64,000 bases of DNA from Malania oleifera (Eukaryota > Streptophyta > Magnoliopsida > Santalales > Ximeniaceae), in the NCBI RefSeq assembly GCF_029873635.1, contig NC_080422.1, positions 18,522,549 through 18,586,548 on the forward strand, given 5' to 3'. Below the pieces are notes generated by a model, which had not been told where the DNA came from, ran no database searches, and saw only the letters and a program-made list of their open reading frames with translations. The position numbers and the translations under genes are program-made. Positions within the stretch are counted from its first letter, which is position 1; each line of letters opens with the position of its first letter. Shown here one piece after another: positions 1 to 12,712 of the stretch.

Positions 1-1730
1 ATCTGATCCGCACTTTGATAAATTCCTTCCATTCTCGTTTTGCATCTTCGATTCCAGAGGCACCACGTAATCAAACACGGAATCAGACCGATTAAAATAC
101 CTTAAATAGATGATTTTCGAGGATAGTGGAACCAGTTTGCAATTCTGTGTTTCTAGAGAAGGAACCGTTGGAAAGGAATCCCCAACACCACACTAGCCCA
201 ACACCAAACCTCTGAAGCCACCTCGCCTGAAGAAAGAATGTGATCAATGTTTTCCTGACTTCTTTGCACGCAGCAATCACAAACCGAAGTTGTCGATATT
301 CCTTTGCCCTGAATTCTATCATCTACTGCCAAGCATCTAAACCAGGTTTTTCATAAACACATTGAGATTATTCTAAGCAATAGAGAATGCCAAAACCAGT
401 CATTCCACTCAAAATTATCACTTCTGCTCCTTACTGCCTCCCATGCAATTTTTGTAGAGAAATTTCCGTCAAGGGCAGGCTTCCAAATGAATATATCTTG
501 ACCACTTTTATCAGCTAACACATTATGCAAGATTTCCATTGTTCTGTCGGCCCCAACCAATTCCCTTAATAAATCAGAGTTCCAATTGTTATTCAGTTAG
601 CAATCCTTAATACACAGCTTCTTGTTCGAAATATCCTTGGTGCGCACAGCTAACGGGCCTGATGTAAGTCATCTATCGAACCAAAAAGAAGAGTTCCCAC
701 CTCTCATCAAAATTTTAACATTATCCATAATTTCTGGAATGGTGGCCATCACTGATTTCCAAAACTAAGAGTCATTTGGTCTCCCTTTCTTCATTAATAA
801 ATGATCATTTTTGCAATATTTAGCCCTGAAAAAAACCTGACCATAGTTAGAAGTGAGCAGTTTGAAGGCAAGTTTCATGAGAAGCGATTTTTGGACTTCT
901 TTAAGATCTCTCGCACCCATACCCCCTTCCGAGGTAGGTTTACAAATTTTCTCCAAAAAGTGTCAATGAATCTTCCTTTTACCTTTCACCTCTCCAAAAA
1001 AAAAAAAAAAAAAAAATAGCAAGAAGAGAGTTGATGCGAGAAAATGTGACATGCGAAACATTAATAATCGACATTAAATGAATCGACATGCTAGACAACA
1101 CGTGTCTTAATAAAATCAATCTTCCACCTTGAGAGAGCAACTTAAATTTCCACCCTACAATTTTCTTCCTAATATTCTCCACAAGAGACTCCAAGATCTT
1201 GGAAGATAATTTTCTAGAAACCAAAGGCGCACCCAAATACGTAATTGGGAATTTACCTTTCATGAAACCCGTGATTCTCAAAAACCCATGTTTCCGAGCA
1301 GGAGTAATGTATTTCAAAAGGAATAACGCAGACTTTGTCTTTTGACCCGACCACTTCTTATACATCTCCAGAGTGTAAACCAAGTTTCTAATAGACCTTT
1401 TCCCACAATTTGAAAAAATAAGAATATCATCCGCATAAAGCAAATACGAAACCAAAAGGGCCTCAATCGGATGATTAAATTGTCCAATACGACCTGTCTC
1501 ATAGTTGTTCCTAAGCAACCTTGTCAAAACCTCCTCCATTATGATGAATAAATAATGAGAAAGTGGATCCCCTTGCCTTAAGCCTCTAGTCAATTGAAAA
1601 AATCCTTTAAAAGTTCCATTCATCATAATAGAAAATCACGAGGACTCCACACAATTTTTAATAAGCTTGAAAAACCTCTCAGAGAAGCCAAAAGCCTTAA
1701 GAACCTCCAAAAGAAAATTTCAATTCACTC
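1..1730 (-). pseudogene. L1-like LINE ORF2, 3' half (RT palm to zinc-binding tail), runs off the window
   Basis: This is the C-terminal half of a plant L1-type ORF2, read from 1730 down. Around 979-1626 the reverse transcriptase shows the LRQGDPLS motif, then the catalytic YADDILIF box, then the YLGAPL and GWK...LSQGGR motifs usual for plant LINEs. Further down, 351-956 gives the zf-RVT type region, with the EGGMGARDL motif and the later W-rich stretch. Stops and frameshifts break it, and an A(20)-type tract at about 998-1017 lies inside the RT frame. The RT N-half lies at 4062 and beyond, separated by a solo LTR. The true 3' end and poly(A) lie left of base 1. The family call is firm; exact frames are approximate because of decay. 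Confidence 0.88.
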
Positions 1731-4061
1731 TGTTAGAATTGGTGTATTCCCAAGAGGGGGGGGGGGTGAATTGGAATTTAAAACTTTTTTACCTAGGTTA
1801 ATTTATCCAACAACAGTATATACACAACCTAGGATCAGTCTATACAATTTCCAAATGCGTAGATAAGTATAATGTGGAAATTAAATCATACACGTGATTC
1901 ACCCATAACATACATGTGTGGTAGGTATAAACTGCAGAAATATAAACAGACACACAATATGTTATCGGGGTTCGGCCAACTGTGCCTACGTCCCCGCCTC
2001 TAGCTCGCAAGCCAGAGGATTCCACTTATAACTCACTTAAGGGTGGAGCGGCATCGTTTACAACCAGGTCAAATTAACACAGGGCTGACCTCAACTTTAA
2101 CCAGGTTAATTAGCGGGGCTGACCTCAACCTACACGCCTTAACAGGACGACGCACCTAACTTTCCTAACCAAGTCTAAGCCAATCCGGGACTATTCCAGG
2201 GCTAATCTCTCTCTTCAAGCTCATGCTTGGAATACAACAGGTTTGCTCAATAAAACAAACGGTGTAATGATTGTGCTTTCAAGTAAAGTAGATTTATACC
2301 CAGTTATGTTCAATCACATACACCACAATATGAAATAATATGTAAGCTCAATGTGGTCTAAATGGTTCAACTCTTAAAGGTATTTTCTATCAGTGTAATG
2401 CGTACGTGAGAATGACAAACAAACAGTCTTTGTATCACAAGATATGTTTAATAAATAAGTTAACACAAAGATGTCTAGTCTCAAGTATTTCAATCAGTAG
2501 GATATTTCAAACACATGAGTATCAAATGAAGTATATGCTCGGTTTGCAAAAGACGCGTAATCTTTGTATTCAGCAAATAATATATGAGTGAAAGAATATT
2601 GCAACAAAGACCACTATCTCATAAACAAATATCTCTTCAGATATATTTATTAATATAAAACACACTAGATATTTGAAAATGATTTTGAAAAGATTTTGCA
2701 AACAAAATACTATAAGATCTTTTTAGGATATTGCAATGAAGGTGCAAGTTTGGAAGATCCAACAAAGTCTTCTTAGGGTAGACTTATCAACAAAGTCCCC
2801 TAAGAATCCTTAGGTTTTACTCTCAAATAAAATTATGTCTAACAAATAAAATATGAAGAGCAAACCTTCCCAAACACAAACTCAATCCACTTACAAATGA
2901 TGTAGGAGATAATAGAAGGTAAGTTTGAGTGATTTGAGTAAGAAAATGAGTAGTATAGGGTTTTTATTTTTCAAAGAATTCTTCCCTAATCAAAGTGGCT
3001 AATTTTTCCGCTAATTTTCTCAAATAATCTCATATATATAGGCATGGGAGAAAATATGACCGTTAGGGACCTATTGGGTATTCTTAGGAAACTTTAATGA
3101 TGTTTAAAGCATTTTAACCTTATTTAAAAAATATTAACTGCGGTAAAAAATCAGGGCAACCCGAGAGGTCCGGTCGACCAGAACAAGTTCGGTCGACCAA
3201 GTCTCATATGGTTTGGTCGACCAGGGAAATATTGAACTAAGGGCTCGGTCGACTAGGAGAGGGCGATTTCCCAATTTTTCGAGTTTCGGTCGACCAGGCC
3301 ATTTTGAACTGACTAGTTCGGTCGACTAGAATGCTAGGAATTCTCCCGAGGACCCTTCGGTCGACCAGGTAGTTGGAGTACAAAAAGGGTCAGTTGACCA
3401 GATGATTAAACTTTTGACCCCAGGGAGTTTCGGTCGACCAGGGCCTTTTGAACTGCCTGGTTCGGTCGACCAAGTGGTCAAACTTTGACCCAGGGAGGTT
3501 TCAGTCGACGAGGGCTTTTTGAACTACCTAGTTCGGTTGACCAGATGGTCAAACTTTGACCTAGGGAGGTTTTGGTCAACCAGGCCAAAATGAACTGACT
3601 TTTCTGGTCGACCGAAAGTGTACCATGTGTGCATTTCGGTCTCGTTTTGAAACAAACAAGCTCTATTCAAGTGCCTAACAAACATATATGTAAATGTGTG
3701 TGTCCTAGGATAACTTGAGGTCCAATTTAAAGACACCAAAAAAGTCTAGTGTCGGTCGACTGAAGGGAAAACCCTAAGGTCTTTCTATGGTCATTTTCTC
3801 ATTCATGGTTTGTTTGAGGCTACGTTAGTAAATCATACATGTGATGTGTGTGTGAGCTTATTACAAACCAAATGCCTACTTACTATTACAGACCAATTTA
3901 AATATATTACAATATGGAATAAACTTTGGTCTTCGGGTTTTACTTGCTTTGTGCACATCTTGATCTTATCAGTCATAGTTTCTGCACAAAAACTCAAACA
4001 CTCATTAGATACAATGAGTATTTGTCATAATCAAAATCAGGCGTGACCAATAAGGTCAACA
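1731..4061 (-). mobile_element. Solo LTR, Sirevirus-like Ty1/copia type (TSD cactc)
   Basis: It starts TGTTAGAATTGG and ends GGTCAACA, with the 5-bp duplication cactc on both sides (1726-1730 and 4062-4066). It interrupts the LINE RT gene, whose two halves continue on either side. There is no internal region, so LTR-LTR recombination probably removed the body. In sense (minus) order it has an array of GGTCGACC-type palindromes (about 3165-3612), a TATA box near 3031-3042, the conserved leader-like module (about 1958-2135) and a C-tract close to its 3' end. It is about 2.33 kb, close to the LTR lengths of the relatives at 7826 and 13972. Orientation comes from the TATA position and from comparison with the element that keeps gag. 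Confidence 0.9.
3031..3612 (-). promoter_or_regulatory. LTR promoter: GTCGAC-core palindrome array plus TATA box
   Basis: In sense direction, repeated short palindromes of the form GGTCGACC, with degenerate forms such as GGTCGACT, occur every 20-50 bp from about 3612 to 3165. A TATATATA box follows at 3031-3042. The layout matches the other Sirevirus-like LTRs here. The array is seen directly; its regulatory role is inferred from its position upstream of TATA. Confidence 0.6.
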
Positions 4062-5824
4062 CACTCTATCATAAGCCTTAGCCATGTCCATTTTTACCAT
4101 CATATTGTCGCCAGCCATTTTTTTGTGCAAAGAATGAACAAGTTCTTGTGCAAACGTAATATTCTCAAAAATAATATGCCCGAGAATAAAAACACCTTGC
4201 TCATGCAAGACCAATTTATCAACAATTTCAATTAGCCTAAAAATAATTATCTTGAAAAAAATTTTGTAAGCCACGAAGCACAAACTAATAGGCTGGAATT
4301 TATCAAAGCTAGAAAGGTTGTCCACCTTTGGAATTAAAACAATAAACAAAGAGGAAAAGAACTTGGAAAGAGGAGTACCCTAAAAAAAATTCTTTGCTGC
4401 ATCTAAGACATCTTTTTTAACAATGCCCTAGCAAGAAATATAAAATTCAGAGCCAAACTCATCTAGTCTCGGACTGCTTACTTTGGAAATAGAGAACACT
4501 GCTCTTTTAACTTCTTCTTCCGTCGGATTGGCACAGAGAAAATTATTATCAGCATCTCAAATCTGCCTTTGAATTAACTTAGAAAGATCACAAGGTTCAA
4601 ACACCGAAGCCTCTGAGAGAAAATTTTGAAAAAAGCAACTGCTTCATTATGAATTCCTTCCGCACCATCCAATATCCTCTCGTCATTCAGAAGCATACGG
4701 TCTATCTGACCCTTATTCCGCCTCTGATTGATAACTGAATGGAAGAATTTAGAGTTTTGATCCCTCTTAATCAACCATTTTTTTTTTTTTTTTGCAATTT
4801 GTCTTAGGTGAGATGCTTCCTTATTCTCCCACACCTAAATCTCCAACTTAGTAGTCAAGTAATCGGCTTTGACCTCCTTAGAAAAACCTAATTACTATTG
4901 ATTTTCTAGAGATTCCATCCTTTCCTCGAGAGCTTGTAGGTTTTCTCCCACTCTCCCAAAGATATTTGTATTCCATGCATGTAAAGCAACTTTCGTTCTT
5001 TTAAGACAACTAGCAAGTTTCAAAAGACCCAAGGCCAAGTTGTTCCAATTCTAGGTATCTTTAACGCCCGACAAAAACAAATCATGCGAACTCCACATAT
5101 TAAAAAACCGAAAAGGGGTAGGGCCATATAAAGAGAATGGCATATTGGTATAAACCACCTTAGGACTATGATCTAAGGACTTCCCCCTCAAATATTTGAA
5201 TTTAATCGAACCATACAAGTTGGAAAAAGCATTATTAATAAGAACTCGATCAAGCTTAGACCAACTACAAGCCACCCCTTCATGGCCATTGTACCATGAC
5301 ATACGAGGGTCTGTGTTTGATAAATCAAAGAGACTACAATGATGTAAACAATCATTAAACTCCATCATAGGTAAGAGTGGTCTTGGATTTCCACCAATTC
5401 TTTCCACATTTGTTCGAATAACATTAAAATCATCTAGGACCAACCAATGGAAATCTGAATGGCACTCCTCCAGTTGCCACCATAATTCCCTTCTTTCAAC
5501 ATAAAAACATTTGGCATAGACAAAACTCACCAAAATCCTTTGGCCGTTCTTGAAGAACCACCCAAAGATCATCTGAGTCGTGATTGAAATCACCTCAAAA
5601 GCATTCATATCTTTCCAAAATATCCACAACTTACCGTCCTGATTTTCATTAGATATAAAATGGTGATAATTCAAAAAATTACCCAGCATTATCATCCGCT
5701 CCTCAGCCGCGAAAGGTTCTGAAATAACAAACAAACCAACATTAAACTTATTGATCAGCTTCTTTAACTTGTCTCTAGACCTGCCCAATCCTCTAATATT
5801 TCAAAACAAAATTGTATCAGTCAT
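4062..5824 (-). pseudogene. L1-like LINE ORF2, 5' half (endonuclease and start of RT)
   Basis: The likely start codon is the ATG at 5824. Eight codons in, a TGA sits where the family has the tryptophan before the NIRGLG motif. The AP-type endonuclease follows (5051-5788), with the ISEPF glutamate region, a DDFNVI motif where GDFN is usual, SKLDRVLIN and the DHSP histidine motif. A linker (4574-4834) shows the RDQNSKFFH motif. The RT N-terminus (4062-4349) has IPKVDN, the PISLC motif and the first catalytic aspartate in KMDMAKAYDRV. The frame then stops at the solo LTR inserted at 4061. The endonuclease nicks target DNA and the RT copies the LINE RNA. Stops, frameshifts and the motif change make this copy inactive. 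Confidence 0.88.
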
Positions 5825-5963
5825 AAATTTAATTCATGCGGTCGGATGTGAACCCTTTGAGATTTCCTCACAGATTTTTCCTTACCGGTTTTGGTGTTTT
5901 CGGAAGTCCATCCCTGCCCTATATCTGACTTATACATTTTTTCTTTGCCCTTCAACACTGAAA

Positions 5964-7120
5964 TTACACTTTCCCCCCTCTCGGAAAAATAACCCAAGCA
6001 AATTCCCCCTGATGCAAACCATGGTTCCCACCTTTAGTCTGTTTAATACTGTCCACATGATCCATTTTCTCTTTAGACATAGGTTCACCAAATGAAACTC
6101 GAACATCATCATCACACCCACCTTCCTCACACTCATCTTCGTCACTTTCTGTTGAACCTTCATTCATATTATTTTCCAAGCCTCTTTGCGGCACATCAGA
6201 TTTTTGAATTGCATAATATTCCTTTTCTTGAGTTGCAGGAATTTTTGGTAATACAGGGCACCTATCCTTGGTCGTCTTCATCATCAGCGCATTATTGGGT
6301 CCTGCTTCCTGCTCCACCCTCTTTGCCCCTTTATCCACATCAGTACTGGTTTCCATTACACTGTCATTCGTCTTTGGTTTCCATATCTTTTTTTCTTTAT
6401 ATTTTCCATCATTCCTTCGTTTCTCTCTTACCCTGCAAACAATCGAGGTATGTCCTTGCCGGCAACATTTAAAGCAGAAAAAATCCATCTTTTCATATTT
6501 GGCTTCTTGCCAAATACATTATTTCAGAGATAAAACAAGAGGAAATCCCTTAACCAGCTTCATCGTTAGGTCGACTTGTACGCAAATACATGCCCTCGAG
6601 GCTCTCGTATGGTTAATTGTTGCATTATCGGTTCCAAGATAATGACCAAAATGAGTTGCTATAATTTGAAGAAAATCCGCTCGGTAAAGATGCATTGGTA
6701 ACCCATGTAAGAAAATCCATTGAGGAGCCAATGGAGATTTTTTTTTTGACATCAAAATCCTTCGTCCACTTAAATAGCAAAAATGAATTGCCTTCCATAG
6801 TTCTACCTTCCCTTTCCTACCCATGCACAAAATCACGTTCATTTTTAATGTGTATGAACACATGGTAATCATCCATAACACTAATAGTTGGAATTTCCGT
6901 CAAGCCCTATGTTTTCACAATCGATAACCGAATTTTATCAATAGATGACTGATTTCTCAAAAATTTTATCACTAATGCAAAACGAAACTCTTCCTCAACC
7001 TTAACCATCTCCACTTCTCATAAAATAAATCCCAATTCACCATTGATATTAACTGGCAATCTCATAGGTATTATGAATGTAGGTATCTCCATTTTTTTAT
7101 TCACGACTTACATATGACTA
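5964..7120 (-). pseudogene. L1-like LINE ORF1 (DUF4283-like domain and CCHC zinc knuckle)
   Basis: ORF1 of plant LINEs encodes an RNA-binding protein that packages the LINE transcript. Read from 7120 down, about 7080-6519 resembles the DUF4283 N-terminal domain (the WIFLHGLP stretch lies at about 6700), with stops in frame. A single TGA near 6519 separates it from 5964-6488, which opens with a zinc knuckle (C-x2-C-x4-H-x4-C in CFKCCRQGHTSIVC). A charged, acidic tail follows, and a short spacer leads to ORF2. The 5' end is cut by the Sirevirus-like element at 7121, and upstream sequence probably resumes at 26682. Confidence 0.75.
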
Positions 7121-7825
7121 TGTTGACTCTGTGAGTCCGATCTATGTTTTGATGCTGATGAAACATTGTGATCTTATGTGTGTATTTAGCATGTATATAG
7201 GTCTATGATTGAGATCACATATAAGGGATAGGGAGCTCAGAGGCCAAGACAGATTATATACATTCACCTGGCGTACTTCATTCAGTGAAGAGCATGAAGA
7301 CTGAAGACTTCTTTGTTTTTCATTGTAATTGCATTTTAGATTTCAGGTTTGTAATAATGGATTGTGATATTTGCACGACATGCATGATAGGGTTTTAAAC
7401 TCAAAGAACTTAGTCTAACCTTAGGACCCTCTACATTGCATACAAATGACCCCTATTACCTTAAAATTAATCGTCATATGAATAGGGACAATCTTATAAG
7501 AAGAAAAGGACCGAAATGCCCAAATTGGCATGTTCGGTTGACCAAACGCTTATACACAGGGACCTTTAGTCGACCCAACCTCAACCGAGTCAACATGTTG
7601 ATCCTTCGGTCGACCGACCGTAAATGTAAAGCAATGCCCTGGTCGACCGAACCGCCTTGCGGAAAGTTTGAATGCCATGGTCGACCGAACCTCCAAGTTC
7701 AAAAGAACTTAGTCGACCGAAGTTCATAAAGTTCGGTCAACCGAACTAACTATGGTTGACCGAACCACGAAGTTTAAGAATTGCCTCAAGTCTAGTCAAC
7801 CGAACTCATAGTTCAAATTCTCCCT
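7121..7825 (+). repeat. 5' LTR of element 1, piece 1 (U3)
   Basis: Collinear with the start of the 3' LTR (24753 to about 25440), with many point differences. It carries a GTCGAC-core palindrome array at about 7549-7805. The piece stops at tccct (7821-7825), the target duplicated by element 2. Confidence 0.88.
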
Positions 7826-9945
7826 TGTTAGCTTTGGTGCAATCCCAAAGGGGGGGGGTGAATTGAAGATTTAAAAAATTTCCTCCTAAGTTAAACTAAT
7901 CTAGTAACAGTAACCTAGGATTAGTCCAAGTATATATGAAATTGTAGATACGATATATTAAACAATTTTCAGTACATGCACCACAATTTCAATATTTCTC
8001 AACTAGATACAATGTAGTGTCAATCAGATATGCAGTATATTTAGTAAGGAAACTAAATCAAGCACAAAGCAGAATACAATGCAGGAAGTGTAAAAGTGAC
8101 ACTGAATATGATATCGGGGTTTGGCCAATCTTGCCTATGTCCCCACCTTGGCACACTCACACAAGGATTACACTATAAGCTCACTTAATGGGTGGAGCGG
8201 CACCTAAACAACTAGGTCAATTAGCACAGGGCTGACCTCAACCTCATACAATCCTTACCGGGTTGGATTTCCGCCCCCTCAGGCCACGCTTAGAATACAA
8301 TAGTATTTTCACAATGCAAATAGGGTACAGTGATTGTGCTTCTCAATTAAGCAGATATGTACCACATGTAATCAATCAACCACACATCAACAATATAGGT
8401 AATGTAAGCTCTGTGATGTGATTTTTGTGCAAGCAACACTCAACAAGATGTAATCACAAGTATGCTCAAGAGTGTATAAAGAAGCTATTTCTTTGAAACA
8501 AGATATTCAAATCTCAATAATAAATTAGGGTTTCAAAGATGCTACAACAATATTCAAATCAACTCAAAAAATATTTTCTTCAATGAAATAGGCTCAAGAG
8601 TAGTTTGAAAGATAATATAGCTTGTAAAAAATATTTGCACACCAAAAATATAGTTATAAGAATCTTGCAATGACAATGAAAAGATCCTCAAGCTACTACA
8701 TTTATCCCAACACAAGATTTATTAAACTTAAATATGTGAGATAAACTTTGTTTAACTCCCCAAAATAAATCAATCAATCAAACAAGAGTAATGGGAGTAT
8801 TAAGCAATCTATACTAAGCAATAGCATAAATAAGAACTCTCACAAAGCTAAGATTGATAAAAGGAATGAAGGTATGAGAGTAGTTGGAAGTATTATAGGC
8901 AAAATAGGATTTTGAGTTTGAGAGGATTTTGCATTAATGATTTTCTTAATTTCTTACTAATCCACACAAATGAGGCCTTATATATAGAAGTTGGGCAAAT
9001 TATGACCGTTTAGGACATGTAGGGTATTATTAGAATTGTTTAAAAATAATTTAGAAATTTTAACCCTGTTTAAACATTTAACCTCGGAAAAAAAAAGCAA
9101 CCCGAGAGTTTTCGAGTGGTTGAACCTTCGTTCGGTTGCCCGAATAGACTTAGTTAAAAAAGCAGCTTTTGAACGTTCGAGTGCCTAAGTCTAGGTTCAG
9201 TTGGCCGAGCCAAAGCGAAAATCATTCTGTCCGCATTTTGGTCGCTTGGACTATCATTCGGTTGACCAAACTCAAGTGTTCGGTCGCCCAGGGCCATTTT
9301 GAATGTAAAGTTTGGTTGGCTGAGTTGGTGAGAACGGTCACTTTAGCTGTTCGGTCACCCGTGGACAGTGTGGTTAATTATATTCGACCACTCGAATCCA
9401 AGTCAACATGTTGACTTGTCTATGGTTCAGTCGCCTGAGGTGTTTTGAACACCAAGGGTTCAGGCACCCGACCTCTCACAGTTTTTCCTATTAAGTCCAT
9501 TTACACTTCAATTTATTCCCTTGATATTATATGTGATTATGAGGACTATTTTGTGCATTTTTTTAGTGACCTAAGGTCTTTCTCGAGTCATTGGAAATGA
9601 TCCAAAAAATTCAGCGTCGATTGAGCGAATCCCTAAAGTCTTTCTAAGGTCTTGAGCTTACAATTACCTACATGCATGACATGCAGAAATTATTATAGAC
9701 CTTTTTGTGTATTTACTATTACAAACCAATTAAAAATGAATGCAAATACAATAGAAAAGTAGGTCTTAATTCTTTCAATTCTTCAGATGCTATAAATGAA
9801 GCTTGATCTTCATAATTAGTATGACTTGCTTAAGTTCCTACCAACAGTGCATGCTAAGGATAAACTTGTTCAAGAAGCTTAGTGCACAGGTGAGAAACAT
9901 TGGTTTTGTCATAATCAAAATGGGATCAGATTCATAGAGTCAACA
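7826..9945 (-). repeat. 3' LTR of element 2
   Basis: Sense strand is minus. It closely matches the right LTR (about 13972-16069) in the leader module, palindrome array and ends. Array at about 9115-9475, TATA box (TATATA) at about 8978-8987, leader module at about 8116-8250, and a poly-C tract near its sense 3' end (7850-7857 on the plus strand as G). The polypurine tract lies immediately outside it at 9946-9960. Confidence 0.88.
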
Positions 9946-12700
9946 TTCTCCTCCTTTTTGATGATGACAAAACAACTTCCAAAAGTGGGTAAAGCCAAAT
10001 AGGCCCCCCCTAAGTATATGCATAGAATTTGAATTTTAAGTATAAGCATTTGACGAATGAAGACAAACATACACGAATTATGCATTCAATTTTAATTGTC
10101 AATAAACCTCAATTCTAATATGTATTTAGATGTATTTAACTTTCCTAATTTTTCCTTAGACATTTCTCCCCCATTTTGACATCAGCAAGAAGGGGCTAAG
10201 GTAGGAAAGTAAACACAAGACATTCATATTTAAGATTCAATTTTGGGAAAATTTTTGAAATTTCAGCAGCATACCGTTTGAAAATAGAGCAATTCCCAAA
10301 AATAAATCAAAGACCTGAATGATTACAAGAATATCTCATTATCATTGCATGCAAGATATTCAGTATAGTCCAAAACAGTGCATGCCATGATTTAAATACA
10401 CCCAACATTCATGATCAGTATGATGCACACATCTCAATATATATTTTGAACATGAATGAAAGTGCTAGAATTGTTAAGGAATTTCAGAGCTTGAGAAAGT
10501 TAAGTTGAGTTGCTCCCCCAAACAATTTGAAGATATGACCAAAATGAGATGAACTACATATACTAGCCAATAATAAATTTGCTAAGCAGTATAAGCAGTT
10601 ACTTTTAGATTCCTTGGACCAACTATACTGAATGTATATATATATATATATATATTTGTCACCTGATTAGTATAGTCAACCCAAAAGGCTACAAATGCAT
10701 CATAAATAGATATTAAGGCGTACTGTATAACACATAACCAAGAACAATTTAGATCTAAGTATAAAGCCATAAAAGCTGGATATTATGTTCAAGGTTACAG
10801 AAGAGCCTCAATATACAAGAAATAAATCCATAAGATGTATATGAGTCCCTTAAGCTCTTTCTATAAGGATGGAGCTCAGCTCCTCTAACTACCTGATGAT
10901 TATGTAAGGATGAAACTTAATTTTCAATTAGTTTTTACTCATCATTTCAAAAATATTTTAACATTTATTTTATCATAATCATCTTAACACAAGGTTTTAG
11001 TTTGGGAAAATTTTTGTCGAAATTTTGGCAGCATGCCATCTGTAAATTGAACATTTCTCAAATTTTCATGCACCAAAACCTGATATATTCAAGCAATCAA
11101 TTCAAAAAAAAAAAAAAAAAAAATAGTTTGAGCATCCGAGAATCTATTTCAACTATCAGCATGCAATACACATCCACTGCATCCGCCACGCAGGAGGCAT
11201 TCTAGATTAAGCATGCAATCAGGTAGCAATTATCAATTCATAAATATAATCCATCCATAAAAAATATATAAATAGTAAAGAACAGAGGATAGAATTGAGT
11301 TCAATGCAGATTTGTTATTCATTAAGGCATATAAACTATGATTATGAGAGCATTTTAATTTAGTACTCGTGAAAGAGTAATGCTTCCCCTAAGTTAATCA
11401 CTTAATCATTTTATGCCTTTTCTTATTTTCTAATTGCTTAGCCAAGTGTTTTAGACTTTTCGTGATTTAATCTTGGCTTATCATGCTTCGGCTTAGAGGA
11501 CTAAAAAGTCACAATAAGTATTTCTTTAAATGAACTAAGCCTACATTACCTCTTTTCTTTAAGAATCCTAACGAGTGAGAGGCATAAGTTCAAATGGGTT
11601 TGAATTTAAGGTTCATGCATAGGTTTTTATGAATTTTGTTCTATCATCTAGATTGAAACCTATAGCAATCATTTTAGCCTTTAAACTTATTTTGATCATG
11701 TGAAGCTTTAAATGATTTGATTGAAGTTTGAGAGCTTGGAGGAAAAATTGAATACTCTTAAAGAATAAACTTCTATTGTGTTCAGAAGAGTATATGAGGA
11801 AGTAGGACATTATGCATGATTAAATATGTCCTAACTAATTTGGCAAGGAGCATTTATGGGTATATGAATATTATAGACCAGAGCTCATGGGAGATTGGAA
11901 AGTATCCTTTAAATATGATCACTATTTTGAGCAAGGATACAATCAAGGAATAGGATGAAAACTTTACCACATGTGATTGTGGTTGGTGAAGTTTTCCTAT
12001 GGAGGAGGAAGATATTTGCATGAATCAAAACCAGAGAATTTTATATTTAACGCACAAGGGATTATTTCGAATGAATCCCTTAGTCAATGATTCTAATTTT
12101 GATTAAGAGAAGGATATCTATTAATGAGCACCTGATGAATAAGGAGTTATGATCAACAATGCATAAACCTGGAGAGATGACTAAAAATTTTACTATGCTT
12201 TTAAAGCTCCAAGATGAGTTTAGGATTAGATGATACTTAATGTATTATTTATTTCCTAAAACTCAGTCTTATGCAATGGACAAAATATGCTTAACATTAG
12301 TTTTTCATATTTAAGTATGAGTTAAGCATTTAAAATTAGATACAAGGCAAACATGTCATGACCATTTGAAAGTGAATTTTTATTCGAGTAGCCAATAATT
12401 TCATATTTCAACCAATGGATATATGCATTAAGTTCAGATTGGTTATATACATGGATTTGCAGATTGACTTGATTTTCAAATGATCTCAGTGTACCAAAAG
12501 GTGGAATGACTATACTAAGATTTGACATTTTCGGGACAAACCACTTTGTAGGAATCATTCCCCCAAAGCCTAGAACCTAAGAAAGGAATTTATGTAACTC
12601 CAATTGGAATTCATTCCTCCTTAAGTTCTAATGAGTTTCCTTTCTTTACAACCCATACCATTTTTCTATCTTTGAGTCTTGATGGGTTAGGACTAGGTCG
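9946..12700 (-). other. Non-coding 3' internal region of element 2 with repeated polypurine tracts
   Basis: No ORF here resembles pol. In sense direction a purine tract (AAAAAGGAGGAGAA type) abuts the 3' LTR at 9946-9960. Other purine-rich tracts lie at about 10165-10175, 10514 and 12560. Two copies of a block that reads TTTTGGGAAAATTTTTG and then an AGCAT/GCATGC core occur at about 10231-10278 and 11003-11047, and the same block is found in element 1 at 23563-23610. A GCGGATGCAGTGGATGTG block near 11171-11190 is also shared with element 1 (23438-23457). Simple repeats include (TA)n at 10631-10654 and an A(21)-type tract at about 11103-11123. Multiple polypurine tracts are a known Sirevirus trait. 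Confidence 0.65.
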
Positions 12701-12712
12701 CACTTTGACTCT

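Noticed and set aside
3165..3612. Regularly spaced short palindromes as a CRISPR array
   Set aside because: Units are 8-14 bp, degenerate, unevenly spaced and lie inside LTRs of a plant element. No cas genes.
6092..6642. Plus-strand ORFs of 126 and 124 aa rich in H, L, F and S
   Set aside because: Reverse-strand shadows of LINE ORF1.
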